Shown here piece by piece: positions 19,099-30,891 of a stretch of DNA of 64,000 nt. The DNA lies in the NCBI RefSeq assembly GCF_004343155.1, contig NZ_SMDC01000001.1, positions 434,001-498,000 of the forward strand. The letters run 5' to 3'. The DNA is from Marichromatium gracile (GTDB lineage: Bacteria > Pseudomonadota > Gammaproteobacteria > Chromatiales > Chromatiaceae). The notes beneath the pieces were generated by a model. That model was given only the letters and a program-made list of their open reading frames with translations, did no database searches and had not been told where the DNA came from. The first letter of the stretch is position 1; every line of letters begins with the position of its first letter. A program made the position numbers and the translations under genes.

Positions 19099-20037
19099 AT
19101 GTCGAAGCGATCGCCCCGCCCAAGTCCACTCTGCTCGCTGGTCGTGGCGGCCTGTCTGTGCGGTTGTCTGCAGCAGGTCGAGGCGCGCCTGTATCGCTGG
19201 GTCGACGAGACGGGCAACATCCATTATTCCGATATCCTGCCGGCCGAGTCGGTCGATCGCGGGCATGTCGAACTCGACACCCGTGGCGTCGAGCGCGAGA
19301 CGGTCCCGCCCGCGCCCTCCGAGGCGGAGATCGAGGCCGAGCGTGCCCGCGCGCTGGCACAGATGTATGACGACTACATCCTCGCGAATTATCGCAACGA
19401 GGAGGATGTCCGCATGGTCATGCAGGGGCAACTGAGCGCGCTCGACGCCCGCATCCAGGTGCAGCGCGACGGCATCCGCCGCGAACGGACGCGTCTCGAG
19501 GCGCTCGCCACCGAGCGGGCCGGGGCCGATCAGGGGCAGGCCGAGACCCTGCGCACGCTGGAATCCGAGGTGATCGAGGTCGAGCGACGGATCCTCGAGC
19601 ACTATCGCCGCATCGTCGGTCTGGAGCGCTCCAAGGACGCGGCGCGCCGACGCTTCGCCGAGGTGCTGGAGCGGCTGCGTGAGCTACGTGGGCTGGACGG
19701 GGAGGCGGCGGCGCCGCTCCCGGTGCCATCCCATCGTCTGGTGTGTGGTGAGCGCGCGCGCTGCGCGCGCGACTGGACGCGGGCGCGGGCCTATCTGACG
19801 GAGCGCTTCGCGCCGCCCGAGTTGCACCAGAGCATCGATCTGCTGATCGCCCGGGTGCGTGACGAGCGCGAGGTGCGGGTGCTCACCCTGGCCCGGCTGA
19901 GCGGGCTGGAGGGCGGCACCGTGCTCTATCTCGACCTGCAGTGCCGCAACCGGCTGACCGGCGCCGACGACTGTATCGACGCCGCCGCCAAGGCCACGGT
20001 CGCGGGCTTTCGCGACGCGCTGCGGTCCCCGCGCTGA
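19099..20037 (+). CDS. DUF4124-domain exported protein with coiled coil
   Basis: 312 residues. An N-terminal signal sequence (about residues 1-29) includes LCGC, which might act as a lipobox; cleavage near VEA is the alternative. Directly after it comes LYRWVDETGNIHYSDILP, the DUF4124 motif found in many gammaproteobacterial envelope proteins. Residues from about 75 to 200 are charged and heptad-like (coiled coil), followed by a globular part with four cysteines (VCGERARCARDW, DLQCRNRLTGADDC) that could form disulfides. Function unknown. It lies between pyrE and convergent argB (3 bases apart). Confidence 0.75.
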   Translation: MSKRSPRPSPLCSLVVAACLCGCLQQVEARLYRWVDETGNIHYSDILPAESVDRGHVELDTRGVERETVPPAPSEAEIEAERARALAQMYDDYILANYRNEEDVRMVMQGQLSALDARIQVQRDGIRRERTRLEALATERAGADQGQAETLRTLESEVIEVERRILEHYRRIVGLERSKDAARRRFAEVLERLRELRGLDGEAAAPLPVPSHRLVCGERARCARDWTRARAYLTERFAPPELHQSIDLLIARVRDEREVRVLTLARLSGLEGGTVLYLDLQCRNRLTGADDCIDAAAKATVAGFRDALRSPR

Positions 20038-20040
20038 GTC

Positions 20041-21129
<1,089 letters not shown>

Positions 21130-21588
21130 TCAGTGTCTGCCGGTGTGGCCGAAGCCGCCCGCGCCACGGTTGGTGGCGTCGAATGCATCGACCACCCGCA
21201 ATTCGGCCTGCAGTACCGGCACCAATATCAGCTGGGCGATGCGCTCACCGGGTTCGATACGGAAGGGGACCGTACCGCGGTTCCAGCAGGAGACCATCAG
21301 CGGTCCCTGGTAGTCGGAGTCGATCAACCCGACCAGGTTGCCGAGGACGATGCCGTGGCGATGGCCCAGCCCGGAGCGCGGCAGGATCATCCCGGCGACG
21401 CCGGGCTCGGCGATGTGGATCGCCATCCCGGTGGGCAGCAGCTCGGCGTCGCCGGGGGCGAGCTCGAGCGGGGCCTCGAGCATGGCACGCAGGTCGAGCC
21501 CGGCCGAGCCGGTGGTGGCGTATTGCGGCAGTGGATAGTCGCGCCCGAGTCGGGGATCGAGCAGCTTGACGTCAAGACGATGGTGCAT
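21130..21588 (-). CDS. dut: dUTP diphosphatase
   Basis: 152 residues with all five trimeric dUTPase motifs: [44 protein letters not shown] and [12 protein letters not shown]. In motif 5 the usual Ser is His (GFGHTG), a known variant. It hydrolyses dUTP to dUMP. The 5' end overlaps the end of coaBC by 17 bases, so the two are probably co-translated, as in many proteobacteria. Confidence 0.97.
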   Translation of the reverse strand: MHHRLDVKLLDPRLGRDYPLPQYATTGSAGLDLRAMLEAPLELAPGDAELLPTGMAIHIAEPGVAGMILPRSGLGHRHGIVLGNLVGLIDSDYQGPLMVSCWNRGTVPFRIEPGERIAQLILVPVLQAELRVVDAFDATNRGAGGFGHTGRH

Positions 21589-22783
21589 GGTGTTCGAGAT
21601 AGCGTTCGGCGATGAGTTCGGCCAGCGCCCGCGCGAGTCGGGGCTTGGCCATCATGGGCAGGTCGCGCTGACCGTCGGGCCAGAGCACGGTGAGCGCGTT
21701 CTCCTCGCGTTCGAAGCCGCCGCGCGGACCGCCGACACGATTGGCGGCGATCATATCGAGCCCCTTGTCGACGAGCTTGCCACGGGCATAGTGCTCGACC
21801 CGCTCGGTCTCGGCGGCGAAGCCGACGGTGAAGGGGGCGGGGCGGCGCGCGGCGACCTCGGCGAGGATGTCGGGGTTGCGTTCGAGACGGATCTCGAGCG
21901 CGGCGTGTTCCTTCTTGATCTTGGTCTCGGCCGGGGCGACCGGGCGATAGTCGGCGACCGCGGCGGTGCCGACGAAGAGTTCACAGGCGTCGGCGCGGGC
22001 GATCACCTCGGCGTGCATCTGCAGCGCGGTCTCGACCTGCACCACCTGCTCGACCGGCGGTGGCGTCAGCGCGGTGGGGCCGCTGACCAGGGTCACCCGG
22101 GCGCCGAGCGCGGTGAGCGCCTCGGCCAGCGCATAGCCCATGCGCCCGGAGCTGCGGTTGCCGAGATAGCGCACCGGGTCGAGCGGCTCGCGGGTGGGGC
22201 CTGCGGTGAGCAGCACCCGGACCCCGTCGAGCGGTCGCGCCGGGTGCAGCGCGGCGGCGATCTCGGCCGGTTCGAGCATCCGCCCCGGGCCCTCGTCGCC
22301 GCACGCCTGGACGCCGACGCCGGGGCCGATCACCTGGACGCCGCGCGCGCGCAACCGCGCCAGGTTGTCCTGGGTGGCCGGGTGGCACCACATCTGTTGG
22401 TTCATCGCCGGGGCGATCGCCAGCGGTGCCGGGCTGGCCAGCACCAGGGTGGTGAGCAGGTCGTCGGCGATGCCGGCGGCCAGCCGCGCCATCAGGTCGG
22501 CGGTGGCCGGGGCGATGAGGATCTGGTCGGCCCAGCGGGCGAGCTCGATGTGGCCCATCCCGGCCTCGGCGCCGGGGTCGAGCATCTCGACCCGCGCCGG
22601 GCGCCCGGAAACGGCCTGAAAGGTCAGCGGACCGACGAAGGCGGTGGCCGCCCGGGTCATCACCACCTGTACCTCGCAGCCCTGCTCGCTGAGGCGACGG
22701 ACCAGCTCGACCGACTTGTAGGCGGCAATACCGCCCCCGACCCCGAGCAGGATGCGGGATCCCGCGCTTGGTTGAGTCGACAA
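21572..22783 (-). CDS. coaBC: Bifunctional phosphopantothenoylcysteine decarboxylase/synthetase
   Basis: 403 residues. The N-terminal CoaC flavoprotein half (about 1-190) shows [18 protein letters not shown], the catalytic-His region [18 protein letters not shown], and the substrate flap [10 protein letters not shown]. The C-terminal CoaB half starts at [21 protein letters not shown] and includes VADYRP and [19 protein letters not shown]. Together they carry out two consecutive steps of coenzyme A synthesis. It is divergent from radC (105 bases) and overlaps dut. Confidence 0.97.
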   Translation of the reverse strand: MSTQPSAGSRILLGVGGGIAAYKSVELVRRLSEQGCEVQVVMTRAATAFVGPLTFQAVSGRPARVEMLDPGAEAGMGHIELARWADQILIAPATADLMARLAAGIADDLLTTLVLASPAPLAIAPAMNQQMWCHPATQDNLARLRARGVQVIGPGVGVQACGDEGPGRMLEPAEIAAALHPARPLDGVRVLLTAGPTREPLDPVRYLGNRSSGRMGYALAEALTALGARVTLVSGPTALTPPPVEQVVQVETALQMHAEVIARADACELFVGTAAVADYRPVAPAETKIKKEHAALEIRLERNPDILAEVAARRPAPFTVGFAAETERVEHYARGKLVDKGLDMIAANRVGGPRGGFEREENALTVLWPDGQRDLPMMAKPRLARALAELIAERYLEHHAPSS

Positions 22784-22888
22784 ATCGTGTATCCTTGGTG
22801 TTCGAATCGGATCAGTTTAACGCAGATCACCGGGTGCGAGCGCGACCGCCGAGCGTGGCCGGACGGCACCCGGCGGGAGACCACGGCG

Positions 22889-23563
22889 ATGCCGATCCGC
22901 GACTGGCCGAGTGCCGAGCGCCCGCGCGAGAAGCTGTTGGCGCACGGCGCGCAGGCGCTCACCGACGCCGAGCTGCTGGCGATCTTCCTGCGCACCGGGG
23001 TAACCGGCAAGAGCGCGGTCGACCTGGCGCGCGAGCTGCTCGCCGACTACGGCGGGCTGCCCGGTCTGCTCGCCGCCGACCAGCGCCGCTTCTGCGCCGG
23101 CAAGGGGCTGGGCACGGCCAAGTACGCGCAGCTCCAGGCGGTACTCGAACTCAGCCGCCGCTATCTGTTCAGCCGCATCGGCGGCGCCGATGCGCTCAGC
23201 GACGTGCAGTGCACCCGCGACTATCTCAAGTTGCGTCTCTACGGCTCGCCGCACGAGATCTTCGCCTGTCTCTTCCTCGACACCCGCAACCGGGTGATCC
23301 GCTACGAGGAGCTGTTCCGCGGCACCGTCGACGGCGCCAGCGTACACCCGCGCGAGGTGGTGCGACGGGTGCTCGAGACCAATGCCGCAGCGGTGATCTT
23401 CGCCCACAACCACCCCTCCGGGGTCGCCGAGCCGAGTCAGGCCGATCTACGCATCACCGAGCGGTTGCGCGCTGCCCTGGCGCTGATCGACGTGCGCGTG
23501 CTCGACCACTTCGTCATCGGCGCCGGCGCGGGCGTCTCCTTCGCCGAGCGCGGCCTGCTCTGA
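22889..23563 (+). CDS. radC: RadC-family JAB1/MPN protein
   Basis: 224 residues. An N-terminal helix-hairpin-helix region (residues about 1-95, [22 protein letters not shown]) precedes the JAB domain with [19 protein letters not shown] and the metal motif [16 protein letters not shown]. Members were named for a supposed repair role that has been questioned; the function is unresolved. The downstream end is unusual: its last 117 bases are also the 3' end of the convergent ttcA-like gene. Confidence 0.94.
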   Translation: MPIRDWPSAERPREKLLAHGAQALTDAELLAIFLRTGVTGKSAVDLARELLADYGGLPGLLAADQRRFCAGKGLGTAKYAQLQAVLELSRRYLFSRIGGADALSDVQCTRDYLKLRLYGSPHEIFACLFLDTRNRVIRYEELFRGTVDGASVHPREVVRRVLETNAAAVIFAHNHPSGVAEPSQADLRITERLRAALALIDVRVLDHFVIGAGAGVSFAERGLL

Positions 23564-24346
23564 GTCCGGGCGCGGCCGCTCGCTCGGCCAGCCCGGCTCG
23601 GGCAGCTCGCCCTCGGTCATGATCGGGCGCATGGCGTGGAGCATGTTGGCGAACAGCCCCTGGTGCTCGCGCTCCTCGCGCGCCAGCAGGGTCTTCATGT
23701 AGGCGCGCTGCGAGGGCATGGTGAAGCAGGCCGGGCAGCTGTCGGGCACCACCGGCAGCCCGGCGTGGGCGGCGAAGTCGGCGGTCTGGCGCTCGCGACA
23801 GTAGGCCAGCGGACGGATCACCCGCAGGTCGCCCTCCTGGTTGCGATAGTGCGCCTTCATGGTGCGCAGCTGGCCGCCGTGGAACAGCGACATCATCAGG
23901 CTCTCGGCGAGGTCGTCGAGGTGCTGGCCGAGGGCGAGCACGTTGTAGCCGTGCTCGCGACAGAGACGGTACATGATGCCGCGTTTCATCCGCGAGCAGT
24001 AGGCGCAGAAGGAGTCGCCGTCCATGTGCGTCTTGGCCTGCTCCATCAGCGGCTGCTGCTCGTAGTGCCAGGGCACGCCGAGGCGAGTGTAGTAGTCCTT
24101 GAGCGGTTGCGGGTCGAACCCCGGCACCTCGGGGTCGACGGTGAGCGCGGCGAGCTCGAAGCGTACCGGGGCATAGGTGCGCAGATGGGCGAGGATGTGG
24201 AGCAGCGACAGCGAGTCCTTGCCGCCGGAGACGCCGAGCAGGATGCGGTCGCCGTCGCCGATCATGCGGAAGTCGGCGATGGCGCGGCCGACCTGACGCA
24301 GCAGGGACTTCGGGGGTTTGACGAGGTGCGCGGTGGTTGAACTCAT
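23447..24346 (-). CDS. ttcA: TtcA-family PP-loop tRNA thiolase
   Basis: 299 residues. The PP-loop ATP site is [28 protein letters not shown] gives the CxxC pair, and [20 protein letters not shown] and [17 protein letters not shown] are TtcA hallmarks. A further pair, [12 protein letters not shown], replaces the single Cys region of E. coli TtcA, so it may be a subfamily. E. coli TtcA makes 2-thiocytidine at tRNA position 32. The final 39 codons run antisense into radC, are acidic and low-complexity, and look like read-through after [11 protein letters not shown]. The metallophosphoesterase gene is 12 bases upstream. Confidence 0.85.
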   Translation of the reverse strand: MSSTTAHLVKPPKSLLRQVGRAIADFRMIGDGDRILLGVSGGKDSLSLLHILAHLRTYAPVRFELAALTVDPEVPGFDPQPLKDYYTRLGVPWHYEQQPLMEQAKTHMDGDSFCAYCSRMKRGIMYRLCREHGYNVLALGQHLDDLAESLMMSLFHGGQLRTMKAHYRNQEGDLRVIRPLAYCRERQTADFAAHAGLPVVPDSCPACFTMPSQRAYMKTLLAREEREHQGLFANMLHAMRPIMTEGELPEPGWPSERPRPDSEQAALGEGDARAGADDEVVEHAHVDQRQGSAQPLGDA

Positions 24347-24357
24347 GAATGGTGTCG

Positions 24358-24924
24358 TCAGGCGATGCGCGCGCGCGGCGCGTGCGAATGATGGGTGAAT
24401 CTGTGCACCTCGACCGTCCAGGTCGAGGCGCGTGCCTCGAGGATCAGGCAGGAGGGGCCGCCGTGGGTCCGGGTGCGACCGGCCGCGCCCGGGTTGAGCA
24501 CCCAGGGCGAGACGTCGGTGTCGACGACCAGCCGATGGCTGTGACCGTACACCAGGACCCGGGCCTCGGGGAAGCGTCGGCGCAGCCAGCCGTGGCGGTC
24601 GCGCGCCGGGGTCTGGTGGCCGTGGATCACCACCAGGGTGCCGCCGGGCAGGGGGTAGGCGCGCCACTCCGGCAGGTGCTGGAGCAGCTCGCGGTCGGCG
24701 CTCGGCCACTGGCGCGGCGAGTCGTTGTTGCCATAGACCGCGAGCACCCGCCCCTGACGGGGTTGCAGGCGCGCGAGCACGGCGGCGTTGCCGATGTCGC
24801 CGGCGTGCACCGCGAGGTCGCAGTCGCCGACCAGTTGCTCGATACGTCCATCGAGGCTGCCGTGGGTGTCGGCGAGCAGGGCCACGCGCAGCGCGGGTTC
24901 GGGTTGTGGGGCGGGGGTCGGCAT
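24358..24924 (-). CDS. YfcE/MJ0936-type metallophosphoesterase
   Basis: 188 residues. Metal-binding motifs appear in order: LLADTHGSLDG (DxH), VHAGDIGN (GDxx), YGNNDS (GNxD), IHGHQ, and YGHSHR with a following WVLNPGA. This is the small bacterial calcineurin-like phosphodiesterase family that acts on diverse phosphodiesters. The physiological substrate is not known. It probably shares a transcript with the ttcA-like gene downstream. Confidence 0.88.
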   Translation of the reverse strand: MPTPAPQPEPALRVALLADTHGSLDGRIEQLVGDCDLAVHAGDIGNAAVLARLQPRQGRVLAVYGNNDSPRQWPSADRELLQHLPEWRAYPLPGGTLVVIHGHQTPARDRHGWLRRRFPEARVLVYGHSHRLVVDTDVSPWVLNPGAAGRTRTHGGPSCLILEARASTWTVEVHRFTHHSHAPRARIA

Positions 24925-25125
24925 GATCTCGGTCCGTGAATGACGTGTGCTCGCCGCGGCGGTCGCCGCTCGGCGGTGGTGTCCGTCCGCCGTGGCGAAC
25001 CCGTCAGTCTACTGATGATTCTCAATGTGAGGGTGACCGATAGGCAGCGACAAGGGTGTGGGGTCTGGCACAATCGATGGTCCGGTATCGACGCCGGCCA
25101 TCCCTTCAGCCGAGGAGTGCACGAC

Positions 25126-26700
<1,575 letters not shown>

Positions 26701-26730
26701 GGGACGGGTCGTGCCGGGGCCGCAACGACG

Positions 26731-26762
26731 CGCCCCCGGGCCGGGTGTCGGCACCGGGGGCG
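26731..26762. terminator. Bidirectional terminator-like hairpin between the GNAT-nitrilase gene and hsp20
   Basis: A 9-base GC stem (CGCCCCCGG / CCGGGGGCG) with a 14-base loop sits between two converging genes. No T-run follows on either side, so termination would be weak or Rho-assisted. Confidence 0.45.
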
Positions 26763-26793
26763 TTGCGGGCTCGGGGGCCCGCGTGGTGGATGA

Positions 26794-27279
26794 TCACTTC
26801 ACCTCGACGCGGCGGCGCTCGGCGCGCTCGGTCTTCGGCAGGTGGACCTCGAGGACGCCGTCCTCGAAGGTCGCCTCGACCCGCTCGGTGGCGACCTCAT
26901 CGGGCAGCCGGATGCTGCGGGTGAAGCCACCGCGGGCGATCTCGGTGTGGCAGTAGGTGCCGTGCTCCTCGCGGGTCTCGTGCGCCCGCTCGCCCTTGAT
27001 GGTGAGCAGCCGTCCGCTGAGTTCGATCTCCAGGTCCTTGCGGGCCACGCCCGGCACCTCGGCGCGGACCAGGATCTCGTCGTCGCGGTCGATCACGTCC
27101 ATCCGCGGTACCACCGCCGTCGCCTTGGTCTCGGCGTCCCAGCCCGGCCACAGCCCGGGGAACGGACGCTGCAGCCAGCCCTGTCGCATCATCTGCTCGA
27201 AGGCGCGATCCATCTCGTCGAAGAGGGTCGGCGCGCGCTGCGCGCCGGTCTCGGCGGGCATCTTCGTCTTGGTCTTCAT
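26794..27279 (-). CDS. Hsp20/alpha-crystallin small heat shock protein
   Basis: 161 residues. After an N-terminal arm (about 1-55, Trp/Phe-rich GWLQRPFPGLWPGWD) the alpha-crystallin domain runs from MDVIDRDDEILVRAEVPGV to the conserved DGVLEVHLPK. It is an ATP-independent holdase chaperone. The C-terminus ends RRVEVK without the usual I-x-I motif, so its oligomer packing may differ. The start ATG 27279 has a strong GGGAGGAGGGG ribosome site, and the upstream extension of the frame is rejected. A TTGAAA-N16-TATGCT promoter precedes it. Confidence 0.94.
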   Translation of the reverse strand: MKTKTKMPAETGAQRAPTLFDEMDRAFEQMMRQGWLQRPFPGLWPGWDAETKATAVVPRMDVIDRDDEILVRAEVPGVARKDLEIELSGRLLTIKGERAHETREEHGTYCHTEIARGGFTRSIRLPDEVATERVEATFEDGVLEVHLPKTERAERRRVEVK

Positions 27280-27323
27280 GGCACTCCCCTCCTCCCTCGC
27301 ATCAGCTCGGGGTTTCTGCTTCA

Positions 27324-27351
27324 AGCATAGCCTGCCGGCGGCCGTTTTCAA
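27324..27351 (-). promoter_or_regulatory. Promoter of hsp20
   Basis: On the minus strand TTGAAA (27346-27351) and TATGCT (27324-27329) are 16 bases apart, starting transcription near 27317. The -35 fits both sigma-70 and the CTTGAA element of sigma-32, but the CCCCAT-type -10 of sigma-32 is absent, so a heat-shock sigma is not supported. It lies at the edge of an AT-rich patch (27340-27400). Confidence 0.5.
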
Positions 27352-27390
27352 TCCCGATCATTTCGTTTTTATTTCTTTTGTAACATGTGT

Positions 27391-30300
27391 TTATGTCGAT
27401 TCTTTCGGCGTCTTGCAGGTCGCGAGATCGGCCGCCAGCCGACGGCTTGCGCCGTAGTCGACCTTGCCGCTGCCGAGCCTGGGGATGCGCTCGACCTGAT
27501 GGATCTCGGCGGGCATCTCCAGCGGCGTCATCCCCGCCGTGCGCAGCTGACCGCGCAGTTGGTCGAGTTCGAGCACGGCGCTGACCAGCAGCACGATGCG
27601 CTCGCCCTTGCGCGGGTCGGGCAGGGTGGTGGCCACCAGGTCGAGCTCGGGGCAGGCGAGCGCGGCCTTGACCTGCTGCTCGACATGACCGAGCCCGACC
27701 ATCTCGCCGCCGATCTTGGCGAAGCGCGAGTAGCGCTCGACGATGGTGAGGAAGCCGTCGGCGTCGACCCGGCCCTTGTCGCCGGTGCGGTACCAGCGCA
27801 TGCCGTCGAGGGTGATCACCGTCGCGGCGGTGCGTTCGGGGTCGTCGAGATAGCCCTTCATCACCTGCACCCCACCGATCAGGATCAGCCCCTCCTCGCC
27901 GGGGGGCAGGGTGCGCAGGTCCTCGGGGTCGACGATGCGGAAGCTGGTGCCCGGCAACGGCATGCCGACGCTGCCCGGGCGCGAGCCGATCTGCACCTTC
28001 CAGGTGGCGGTCTCGAGCGCGTCGGGGACGTTGACGCTGGCCACCGGGGTGGTCTCGGTGGCGCCATAGCCCTCGTAGATCGGCTTGTTGAAGCGCAGCA
28101 GGAAGGACTTGCGCACCTCCGGGTCGAGCCGCTCGGCGCCGGCGACCACCACCCGCAGCGACTGCAGCATCAGCGGGTGCACCCGCGGGTGGCGCAGATA
28201 CAGCCGCAGGAAGCTCGAGGTGCTGCACAGCACGGTGGCGCGATAGCGGGCGATGGCGCGGGCGTTGGCGAGCGCGTCGGTGGGGTCGGGGTGACAGACC
28301 ACGGGGATGCCCTCGAGCAGCGGCAGGAAGGTGGTGACCGTCAGCCCGAAGGCGTGGAAGGGCGGCAGGTTGGCGAGGATCAGGTCGTCGCGCTCGGTGT
28401 TGAGCACGTCGGCGATCTGACGCACGTTGGCGAGGATGTTGCGATGGGTCAGCTCGACCCCCTTGGGCAGGCCCTCGCTGCCGCTGGAAAACAGGATCGC
28501 CGCGGTCTCGTCGGCATCGAGCCGGGCGCCGAGCGCGCGCAGCAGCCAGCGCGGCGGCAGCAGCCGGGCGAGGACGATCAGCAGCAGTGGCCGTACCCGA
28601 CCGATCCGCCCGCGCAGGTCTTCCAGCGCCACCGCCTCGACCCCGTCGAGTGCCGCGTCGAGATCGATGCCACGCTGTGCGAGCCGGGCGCGAAAGCGCC
28701 TCGAGGTCAGCACCACGCCGCAGTCGGCGCGCGCGATCGACTGGCGCAGCACCTCGGGCCCGGTGGTGTAGTTGAGGTTGACCACCGTCTTGCCGGCGAG
28801 CAGCGCGGCGAGGTTGGCGAGCGCGGCGCCGACGCTCGCCGGCAGCAGGATGCCGACCCGCGGCCCGGGGCAACGGGCGCGGACCTCGAGGGCGAAGGCG
28901 AGCGCCGCGCCGGCGAGCCGGGGCTGACCCAGACTGGCGCCCTCGGCATCGGCCAGACAGACCCGCGCCGGGGTGCGCCGATTGGCCTCCAGCCAGGCCT
29001 CGGGCAGGCTCGGCAGCTGTTCGACATGGCGCTGCCAGGAGCTCACCGAGAGTTCGAACACCGCCTGCTTGACCTGCTCGGCGCTGCTCTCGCGCGTCAT
29101 CGGCGCGCCGAAGGCGACCACCAGGTCGCGGGTGCGCCCGACCCGGCGGTTGGCCTTGAGTTGGTCGCTGGCGTACGAGAAGCGGCTGCCCCAGAGCCCG
29201 CGCAGATAGAAGGGCACGATCACCGCGCCGGTGGCCGCGCTGGCGGCGCGCTCGAAGCCGCGCTTGAAGGCCGAGAGCTGACCGTTCTTGCTCAGCGTGC
29301 CCTCGGGGAACAGACAGACCACCTCGCCGGCCTCGAGCAGCCGGGTCACCCGCGCGGTGGCCTCGCGGCTGGCGCCGCCGGAGATCGGGATCACCCCGAA
29401 GAAGTCGAGCAGGTGGCGCAGGTACCAGCGCTCGTAGAGCCCGCGTTCCATGACGAAGCGCACCGGGCGCGGCGCGGCCATCTGCACCACCGCCCAGTCG
29501 ATCCAGCTGACGTGGTTGCCGAGCAGCAGCACGCCGCCGAGCGGCGGTAGCTGCTCGACCCCGATCACCGCGAGGCGGTAGCGGGTGGCGAGCAGTCGAC
29601 CGGCGACGAAGCGGGCGAGCGACTGCGGCAGGTGATAGAGGGTGTAGCCGGCGCCGAGCAGGGCGGTCAGCGCCAACACCCCGAGCAGCGCACCCGGGGC
29701 GATGCCGAGCGCGAGCGCGGCGGCCACCGCCAGCGTGCCGCCGAGCACCCCGGCGCGCGAGAGCGCCTGAGCACACCCCAGTGCGCTGCCGTGGCGGGCG
29801 GTGACGTGGAACTGGATCAGCGCCTGCAGCGGCACCAGGAAGAGCGCGCCGGCGAGCCCGAAGGCGGCGAGTGCGAGCACCTGGGCGCCGCCGGAGAGCC
29901 CGGGCAGCAGCAGTAGCGAGACGGCGACGCCGATGGCGCCGAAGGAGGCGAGCGCGCTCTCGATATGATCGCGCGAGAGTCGTGCGGCGAGCAGTGCGCC
30001 GAGCACGAGTCCGACGAGCCCGGCGGCCAGCGGCCACAGCAGGGGCAGTGGACGCTCGTCGAGTGCGGCGGGGAGACCGAATAGCAGCCCGGCGGCGATC
30101 GCCCAGAACAGGGTGACGCCGATCAGCGAGCGCCAGATCACCGGGTTGGCGCGCAGCGCCCGGACCTCGGCGAGTAGGGGCCCGGCCAGCGGCGGTTTCG
30201 GCGCCGGTTCGGGCGCGCGCGCCAGGGCGCGGGTCAGCGCGAGCTGGGCGAGCGCGGCCAGCACCAGCGGGACGAGCGCGGGGAGCAATTGGTGCAGCCG

Positions 30301-30798
30301 TGTCGCCAGGTCCGCGCCCGTGGGGGTGAGGAGCAGCAACGACCAGCCGGCGAGCAGCCCCAGCCCGAGCGCGCCGAGCAGCTGGGCATTGGCCACCCCG
30401 AGCCGGTGCTTGCCGGTGAGCCCCTGGAGGTGCGCCACCACCGCCGGGGCGAAGAGGGCGAGCTGGCCGCCGAGCAGCAGCGCCGCGAGCCAGGGCGTGC
30501 CCGGCCAGCCGCGCCACTGCAGTCCGGCGAGCGTCGCGACCAGCAGCGCCTGGGTCCAGGCGGCCAGCCGCAGCACCGGGGTGGCGCCGCGGCGGTCGAT
30601 CCAGCCACCGATCGCATGGGCCAGTAGCGCCGAGGGTGCGAGCAGCAGCGCCCACACCAGGGGCTCGGCGAGCGGCGCGGCAGCGGCGGGTGACAGCGCG
30701 CGGTGCAGCAGCGCCAGCACGCCGCCGGCGCCGAGACCGTTGAGTGCGACCAGCGCCTGCAGCTGGGGGAGAGCAGTGGGCTGTGGCGACTGACCCAT
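27391..30798 (-). CDS. LplT-like MFS transporter / lysophospholipid acyltransferase / acyl-ACP (acyl-CoA) synthetase fusion
   Basis: 1135 residues in three modules. Residues 1-400 form a 12-helix MFS carrier of the LplT type. Residues about 405-620 are a PlsC-like acyltransferase with LLGNHVSWIDWAVV (HxxxxD) and the FPEGTLSKNG motif. Residues about 640-1135 are an adenylate-forming ligase with ILFSSGSEGLPKGVELTH, YGATETTP, and YRTGDKGRVDADG. This joins LplT and Aas of E. coli, which flip lysophosphatidylethanolamine inward and re-acylate it. Fusions of this layout are known in proteobacteria. The gene ends in an AT-rich patch upstream of hsp20. ATG 30798 is used; the frame is open to 30846. 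Confidence 0.92.
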   Translation of the reverse strand: MGQSPQPTALPQLQALVALNGLGAGGVLALLHRALSPAAAAPLAEPLVWALLLAPSALLAHAIGGWIDRRGATPVLRLAAWTQALLVATLAGLQWRGWPGTPWLAALLLGGQLALFAPAVVAHLQGLTGKHRLGVANAQLLGALGLGLLAGWSLLLLTPTGADLATRLHQLLPALVPLVLAALAQLALTRALARAPEPAPKPPLAGPLLAEVRALRANPVIWRSLIGVTLFWAIAAGLLFGLPAALDERPLPLLWPLAAGLVGLVLGALLAARLSRDHIESALASFGAIGVAVSLLLLPGLSGGAQVLALAAFGLAGALFLVPLQALIQFHVTARHGSALGCAQALSRAGVLGGTLAVAAALALGIAPGALLGVLALTALLGAGYTLYHLPQSLARFVAGRLLATRYRLAVIGVEQLPPLGGVLLLGNHVSWIDWAVVQMAAPRPVRFVMERGLYERWYLRHLLDFFGVIPISGGASREATARVTRLLEAGEVVCLFPEGTLSKNGQLSAFKRGFERAASAATGAVIVPFYLRGLWGSRFSYASDQLKANRRVGRTRDLVVAFGAPMTRESSAEQVKQAVFELSVSSWQRHVEQLPSLPEAWLEANRRTPARVCLADAEGASLGQPRLAGAALAFALEVRARCPGPRVGILLPASVGAALANLAALLAGKTVVNLNYTTGPEVLRQSIARADCGVVLTSRRFRARLAQRGIDLDAALDGVEAVALEDLRGRIGRVRPLLLIVLARLLPPRWLLRALGARLDADETAAILFSSGSEGLPKGVELTHRNILANVRQIADVLNTERDDLILANLPPFHAFGLTVTTFLPLLEGIPVVCHPDPTDALANARAIARYRATVLCSTSSFLRLYLRHPRVHPLMLQSLRVVVAGAERLDPEVRKSFLLRFNKPIYEGYGATETTPVASVNVPDALETATWKVQIGSRPGSVGMPLPGTSFRIVDPEDLRTLPPGEEGLILIGGVQVMKGYLDDPERTAATVITLDGMRWYRTGDKGRVDADGFLTIVERYSRFAKIGGEMVGLGHVEQQVKAALACPELDLVATTLPDPRKGERIVLLVSAVLELDQLRGQLRTAGMTPLEMPAEIHQVERIPRLGSGKVDYGASRRLAADLATCKTPKEST

Positions 30799-30820
30799 GG
30801 AGCGATCCTCGCATACCGAG

Positions 30821-30850
30821 TCGGGTGGGAGGCGGTGGCCTTCCACCCGA
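30821..30850 (-). terminator. Hairpin after the DUF1641 gene
   Basis: An 8-base stem (TCGGGTGG / CCACCCGA) with a 14-base loop in the 93-base gap between the sqr-DUF1641 pair and the fusion gene. There is no T-run. Confidence 0.35.
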
Positions 30851-30891
30851 GTCTAGGCAGGCCGATGCGCTCGCGCCATGGCGCGCGCCGC

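Noticed and set aside
22800-22808. GTTCGAATC, like a tRNA T-loop, upstream of radC
   Set aside because: No acceptor, D or anticodon stems can be built around it in the 105-base gap between coaBC and radC.
25013-25027. Fur-box-like TGATGATTCTCAATG upstream of the GNAT-nitrilase gene
   Set aside because: The match to the 19-base palindrome is partial and one-sided, and no iron-related gene is adjacent.
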